Below, one piece after another: positions 60,396 through 64,000 of a stretch of 64,000 nucleotides of DNA. This DNA is from JAJEBT01 sp965214975 (GTDB lineage Bacteria > Pseudomonadota > Alphaproteobacteria > MPNO01 > UBA830). The position numbers and the translations under genes are program-made. Positions within the stretch are counted from its first letter, which is position 1; each line of letters starts with the position of its first letter. The notes under the pieces are model-generated. The model did no database searches, had not been told where the DNA came from, and saw nothing but the letters and a program-made list of their open reading frames with translations. The DNA lies in contig OZ244055.1 in the NCBI GenBank assembly GCA_965214975.1, positions 3,038,001 through 3,102,000 of the forward strand, given 5' to 3'.

Positions 60396-61313
60396 ATGGG
60401 CGGGCGCATCGAGATCGTCGACGTCGGGCCGCGGGACGGATTGCAGAACGAGGACGTCGTGCTCGACGTCGGGACCCGGGTCGCGTTCGTCCGCAGGCTC
60501 GTCGACGCGGGCGTGCGCCGGATCGAGGCGGCGAGCTTCGTGAACCCCGCCCGCGTGCCGCAGATGGCCGGCGCGGAGGAGGTGTTCGCCGCGCTCGGAG
60601 GCGACGGCGGGGCCGTTTGCATCGGGCTCGTGCTGAACCGCCGCGGCCTCGACCGCGCGCTCGACGCCGGCTGCCGGGAGGTGAACTACGCGCTGGTCGC
60701 GTCGGACGCGTTCAGCCTGAAGAACCAGGGCACCACCGTCGCGCAGGCGGTCGAGGTCTACCGGGACATCGCCCGCGCGGCCGCGGCCGCCGGCGTCCGC
60801 TGCTCGCTCACGGTCTCGACGGCCTTCGGCTGCCCGTTCCAGGGCGAGGTGCCGCCCGGGCGCGTCGTCGGGCTGGTCGCGGAGTGCGCCGGCGAGGGGC
60901 CGTTCGAGATCGCGCTCGCGGACACCATCGGCTGCGCGGTGCCGAGTCAGGTCGGGGAGCTGTTCGCCGCCGCCATGGACGCGGTGCCGGGGGTGCCGTT
61001 CCGCGCGCATTTCCACAACACCCGCAACACCGGCCTCGCCAACTGCTATGCCGCCCTCGAGGCCGGGGTCCGCGTTCTCGACGCGTCCGCCGGGGGCATC
61101 GGCGGCTGTCCGTTCGCGCCGCGGGCGACGGGCAACGTGCCGTCGGAGGATCTCGTCCACATGCTCCACAGGATGGGTTTCGAGACCGGGATCGATCTCG
61201 ACCGGCTGATCGGGACCGGCGCGTGGATCGGCGAGCGGCTCGGCCACGCCGTGCCCGCCATGCTGGGCCGGGCCGGCGCGTTCCCGCCCGCGGAACTCCG
61301 GCCCGGAGCGTGA
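60396..61313 (+). CDS. Hydroxymethylglutaryl-CoA lyase family protein
   Basis: 305 residues. TIM-barrel pyruvate-carboxyltransferase fold. DVGPRDGLQNE carries the metal-binding Asp and Arg, GCPFQGEVPP and the HFHNTRNTG segment bear the metal His residues, and GGIGGCPFAPRATGNV is the HMG-CoA lyase signature with its catalytic Cys. It cleaves HMG-CoA or a related 3-hydroxy-3-methylacyl-CoA to acetyl-CoA and a ketone body. With the CoA-transferase next door the real substrate could be citramalyl- or similar CoA ester. GGAGGA precedes the ATG. Confidence 0.9.
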   Translation: MGGRIEIVDVGPRDGLQNEDVVLDVGTRVAFVRRLVDAGVRRIEAASFVNPARVPQMAGAEEVFAALGGDGGAVCIGLVLNRRGLDRALDAGCREVNYALVASDAFSLKNQGTTVAQAVEVYRDIARAAAAAGVRCSLTVSTAFGCPFQGEVPPGRVVGLVAECAGEGPFEIALADTIGCAVPSQVGELFAAAMDAVPGVPFRAHFHNTRNTGLANCYAALEAGVRVLDASAGGIGGCPFAPRATGNVPSEDLVHMLHRMGFETGIDLDRLIGTGAWIGERLGHAVPAMLGRAGAFPPAELRPGA

Positions 61314-61341
61314 CCGCGCCGCGCCGAGGAAGGGACCGGGG

Positions 61342-63666
61342 GTGTTCGGCGAGAGGGTGAAGCGCGTCGAGGATCCGGCGCTGCTCCGCGGCCGCGGCCG
61401 GTTCGTCGACGACATCCATCTCCCGGAAATGCTGCATGCGGCCTTCGTGCGCAGCGCGCACGCCCATGCCCGCATCCGCGCCGTCGACGCCTCCGCCGCG
61501 GCCGCCCGCCCGGACGTGGCGGCGGTCTACGCCCTGGACGACCTGCGGCCGTTCCTGGCCGATCCCGTGATGCCGCTGGAGCAGCCTTCGGGGGCCCTTC
61601 TGCTGTCGGCGAGCCCGCCCGTGCTCGCCGACCGCGTCGTCCGCTACGTCGGCGAGCCGGTCGCCTGCGTGGTCGCGGACTCGGCCTACGCCGCCGAGGA
61701 CGCCGCCGCGTCGGTCGCGGTCGAGTGCGAGGAACTCCCGGCGTCGGCGGACTTCCGGCGCGCCCTCGACGACGGCGCGCCGCGCGCCCATGCCGAGTTC
61801 GCGCACAACGAGGTCGCGGCCTTCTCCCTCGGCTACGGAGACGTCGAGGCGGCGTTCGCGGGCGCCGCCCGCGTCTTCCGCGAGGAGCTGCACCAGCGCA
61901 AGGGCCTCGGCCACGCCATGGAATGCCGCGGCGTCGCCGCCAGGCTCGACGAGCGCGACGGCGTGCTCACGGTGTGGTCCGGCACCCAGATGGCGCACCG
62001 CGCCCGCGACCTGATCGCGCGGATTCTCGACCTGCCGGAGGACGGCGTGCGCGTGATCGCGCCCCATGTCGGCGGCGGCTTCGGACCCAAGTTCGTGTTC
62101 TACCAGGAGGAGGCGGTCGTCCCCCTCGCGGCGAAGCTCCTGCGCCGGCCGGTCAAGTGGACGGAGGACCGGCGCGAGCACTTCACCGCGGCGACCATGG
62201 AGCGCGACCAGCTGTGGTCCCTCGAGGCGGCGGTCGACGCCGACGGGCGGCTTCGGGGCGTGCGCGGAAACGTGCTCCACGACCACGGCGCCTACACGCC
62301 CTACGGCATCAACCTCCCCTACAACGCGGCCACCAACTTTCTCGGGCCCTACGAGCTTCCCGCGCTCGCCCTCGACGTCAGCCTGGCGCTGACCAACATG
62401 ACGCCGGTCACGCCGGTCCGCGGCGCCGGGCGCCCCCAGGGAACGTTCGCCATGGAGCGGCTGATGGACCGCATCGCCCGCGAACTCGGTCTCGACCGCG
62501 CGGAGGTTCGCCGGCGCAACATGATCACGCCCGACCGGATGCCCTACGAGACGCCGGTCCGGACCCGTGACGGGTCCGCCATGACCTACGATTCGGGAGA
62601 CTATCCGGCGGCCATGGAACGGGCGCTCGCCGAGGCCGGCTACGGGGATTTCGCGGCGCGCCAGCGGGCGGCCCGGGCCGAGGGCCGCCATGTCGGCATC
62701 GGGGTCGCGAACTACGTCGAGGGCACCGGCCGCGGGCCGTTCGAATCGGCGGTGGTGCGGATCGGGCCGTCGGGGCGGGTCGCCGTCGCGACGGGGGCCA
62801 CCGACCAGGGCCAGGGCCTGGCGACGGCGCTGGCGCAGGTCTGCGCGGCGCGGCTCGGCGTCGGCCTCCGGGACGTCGACGTGGCGTGCGGGGACACGGG
62901 GCCGGTGTCGCTCGGCCTCGGCGCGTTCGCGAGCCGCCAGGCGGTGACCGCGGGCTCGTCGGTGCACGTCGCGGCGGGCGAGGTCCGCGAGAAGGCGCTG
63001 CGCGTGGCCGCCCATCTGCTCGAGGTCGCCGAGGACGATCTCGAGATCGCGGACGGGCGGATCTCGGTGCGGGGCGTCGCCGGCATGTCGGTCGGGCTCG
63101 GCGACGTCGCGCGGGCGGTCCAGGGCATGCCGGGCTTCTCGCTCCCGGGCGGGGTCGAGCCGGGCATGGAGGCCACGGCGCATTTCTCGCCGGAAAACCT
63201 CACCTACTGCAACGGCGCCCATGTCGCCGAGGTCGAGGTCGACCCCGGCACCGGCCGGGTTTCGGTGCTCGGCTACGTCATCGTCCACGACAGCGGCCGC
63301 CTCATCAACCCGGCGATCGTCGACGGGCAGGTCGCCGGCGGCGCCGTCCACGGCCTCGGCTGCACGCTTCTCGAGCGCATGGTCTACGACGGCCGGGGGC
63401 AGCCCCGGACGACGAATTTCGGGGACTACCTGCTGCCGGCCGCGCCGGAGACCCCGCGCCTGGACATCGTCCACATGGAAAGCCCGACGCCGCTCAACCC
63501 GCTCGGCGTGAAGGGAGCCGGCGAAGGCGGCGTCATTCCCGTGGCCGCGGCGGTCGCCTCGGCGGTCGAGCACGCGCTCGCGCCCTGGAACGTGGTCGTG
63601 GACGAGCTTCCCGTCCGGCCCGAGCGCGTCGTGGAAATGCTGCGAAGCGCCGGCGGCGCGCACTGA
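61342..63666 (+). CDS. Xanthine dehydrogenase-family molybdenum hydroxylase large subunit
   Basis: 774 residues from a GTG start (AGGAAGGGA upstream). RVEDPALLRGRGRFVDDI is the family opening; GGGFGPKFVFYQEE, RGAGRPQGTFAMERLMDR and DQGQGLATALAQV line the molybdopterin-cytosine site, and the catalytic Glu is in KGAGEGGVIP (Glu728). The CO-dehydrogenase active-site loop with its selenium/copper Cys is not present, so this is a hydroxylase of an aldehyde or heterocycle rather than CODH. The small and FAD subunits (CoxS, CoxM) do not follow: the next gene is on the opposite strand. Confidence 0.92.
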   Translation: MFGERVKRVEDPALLRGRGRFVDDIHLPEMLHAAFVRSAHAHARIRAVDASAAAARPDVAAVYALDDLRPFLADPVMPLEQPSGALLLSASPPVLADRVVRYVGEPVACVVADSAYAAEDAAASVAVECEELPASADFRRALDDGAPRAHAEFAHNEVAAFSLGYGDVEAAFAGAARVFREELHQRKGLGHAMECRGVAARLDERDGVLTVWSGTQMAHRARDLIARILDLPEDGVRVIAPHVGGGFGPKFVFYQEEAVVPLAAKLLRRPVKWTEDRREHFTAATMERDQLWSLEAAVDADGRLRGVRGNVLHDHGAYTPYGINLPYNAATNFLGPYELPALALDVSLALTNMTPVTPVRGAGRPQGTFAMERLMDRIARELGLDRAEVRRRNMITPDRMPYETPVRTRDGSAMTYDSGDYPAAMERALAEAGYGDFAARQRAARAEGRHVGIGVANYVEGTGRGPFESAVVRIGPSGRVAVATGATDQGQGLATALAQVCAARLGVGLRDVDVACGDTGPVSLGLGAFASRQAVTAGSSVHVAAGEVREKALRVAAHLLEVAEDDLEIADGRISVRGVAGMSVGLGDVARAVQGMPGFSLPGGVEPGMEATAHFSPENLTYCNGAHVAEVEVDPGTGRVSVLGYVIVHDSGRLINPAIVDGQVAGGAVHGLGCTLLERMVYDGRGQPRTTNFGDYLLPAAPETPRLDIVHMESPTPLNPLGVKGAGEGGVIPVAAAVASAVEHALAPWNVVVDELPVRPERVVEMLRSAGGAH

Positions 63667-63677
63667 CGGCGGAGCGC

Positions 63678-64000
63678 TCAGGCGTCGCCGGGCGGAGCGG
63701 AACCCTCCCCTTCCGGCGACGCCCGCAGCCTCTCCTTGGGGGGAACGATGTCGGTGACGAGATCCCTGACGAGGGTCTTGTTCGGAAGCGGGCCGACCGT
63801 CGCGCCCTTCGGCGTCAGCCGCGCCGTGCAGGCGTAGCGGGTCTCGCCGTCGACGCTGACCATGCACTCCTTGCAGGCGTTGGCGTTGATGCAGCTGTAG
63901 CGGAAGGCGATCGACGAATCGACGTGGTTCCGCAGCCAGACGACGGCATCGAGCACCGACATGCCCTCGCGGTAGGGCACGTCGTGCGTCTCGAGGCGCG
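63678..64000 (-). CDS. 2Fe-2S protein like the SdhB/FrdB N-terminal domain (5' part outside window)
   Basis: About 107 C-terminal residues are visible and the frame stays open to the window edge. MSVLDAVVWLRNHVDSSIAFRYSC, NACKECMVSVDG and TRYACTARL give the four Cys of a plant-type [2Fe-2S] cluster as in succinate dehydrogenase or fumarate reductase iron-sulfur subunits. The protein ends soon after with a Pro/Glu-rich tail, so the second (bacterial ferredoxin) domain with its 4Fe-4S and 3Fe-4S centres is lacking. It may belong to a fumarate-reductase-like complex upstream, beyond the edge. Confidence 0.75.
   Translation of the reverse strand, partial: RLETHDVPYREGMSVLDAVVWLRNHVDSSIAFRYSCINANACKECMVSVDGETRYACTARLTPKGATVGPLPNKTLVRDLVTDIVPPKERLRASPEGEGSAPPGDA

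Noticed and set aside
57957..61313. Very long plus-strand frame of 1,118 codons
   Set aside because: Only its last 305 codons are a real protein (HMG-CoA-lyase family). The remainder is antisense to the CoA-transferase and membrane protein.
61342..63666. Carbon monoxide dehydrogenase large subunit (CoxL form I)
   Set aside because: The active-site loop AYxCSFR with the copper-ligating Cys is missing; the corresponding segment is RGAGRPQG, as in xanthine dehydrogenase-type enzymes.

Overview
The window is chromosomal DNA of a high-GC alphaproteobacterium, most plausibly near the Rhodospirillales. This is judged from gene content and order: gloB next to a class I methyltransferase, metX-metW, chorismate mutase-hisC-tyrA, an M16 processing peptidase beside thrC, tsaD divergent from hemC-hemD-mitofilin-hemY, and maf-aroE-coaE-dnaQ divergent from hemE. 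Ubiquinone synthesis (coq7) and the CoA-transferase and acyl-CoA genes fit such an organism. No species name can be supported. Genes are packed tightly, and many pairs share a 4-base ATGA or TTGA stop/start overlap.

Layout. 1-4,237: GST, gloB, methyltransferase, metW, metX. 4,244-7,480: an accessory island of lower GC with an IS21-type istA remnant, a 14-bp inverted repeat, an orphan membrane protein, a shrunken IS copy and a secreted protein; it separates metX from the aromatic amino acid operon. 7,480-10,342: chorismate mutase, hisC, tyrA. 10,582-19,314: DUF3574 protein, M16 peptidase, thrC, P450 with a flavodoxin-fold partner, coq7-dsbB-DedA operon, acyl-CoA-dehydrogenase-like monooxygenase. 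19,399-22,345: tRNA-Leu(CAA) followed by an MT-A70 methyltransferase gene split by an intact insertion sequence with a 4-bp target duplication. 22,346-25,132: a Cpx-like envelope stress module. 25,252-30,414: TRAP receptor and an unusual phenylacetyl-CoA epoxidase-like cluster with PaaD split into two genes and a TetR regulator. 30,482-37,461: tsaD, hemC, a HemD-mitofilin fusion, hemY, tRNA-Thr(CGT) and a phosphate-binding protein behind a Pho box. 37,874-43,829: dnaQ, coaE, aroE, maf, a probable chromosomal origin (about 40,872-41,328), then hemE, hemH, hemJ. 43,864-50,319: a flavin-based catabolic cluster with two LLM-class monooxygenases that share a 443-bp identical block. 50,558-56,493: rpmI, rplT, pheS, pheT, lepA. 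56,500-64,000: MetE-like protein, membrane protein, CaiB-type CoA-transferase, HMG-CoA-lyase family protein, molybdenum hydroxylase large subunit and a partial 2Fe-2S protein.

How the parts work together. Much of the tetrapyrrole pathway lies here (hemC, hemD, hemE, hemJ, hemH), in two blocks around the presumed origin. The genes on both sides of that origin are transcribed away from it. Two accessory metabolic sets stand out: the paa-like di-iron oxygenase cluster, which has no reductase gene PaaE and carries a nitroreductase instead, and the LLM/acyl-CoA dehydrogenase/hydrolase operon.

The strongest candidates for something undescribed are the paa-like cluster with split PaaD, the HemD-mitofilin fusion, and the origin with repeated GGTTTTCC elements. 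The clearest recent events are the IS insertion in the MT-A70 gene and the gene-conversion tract in the LLM pair.
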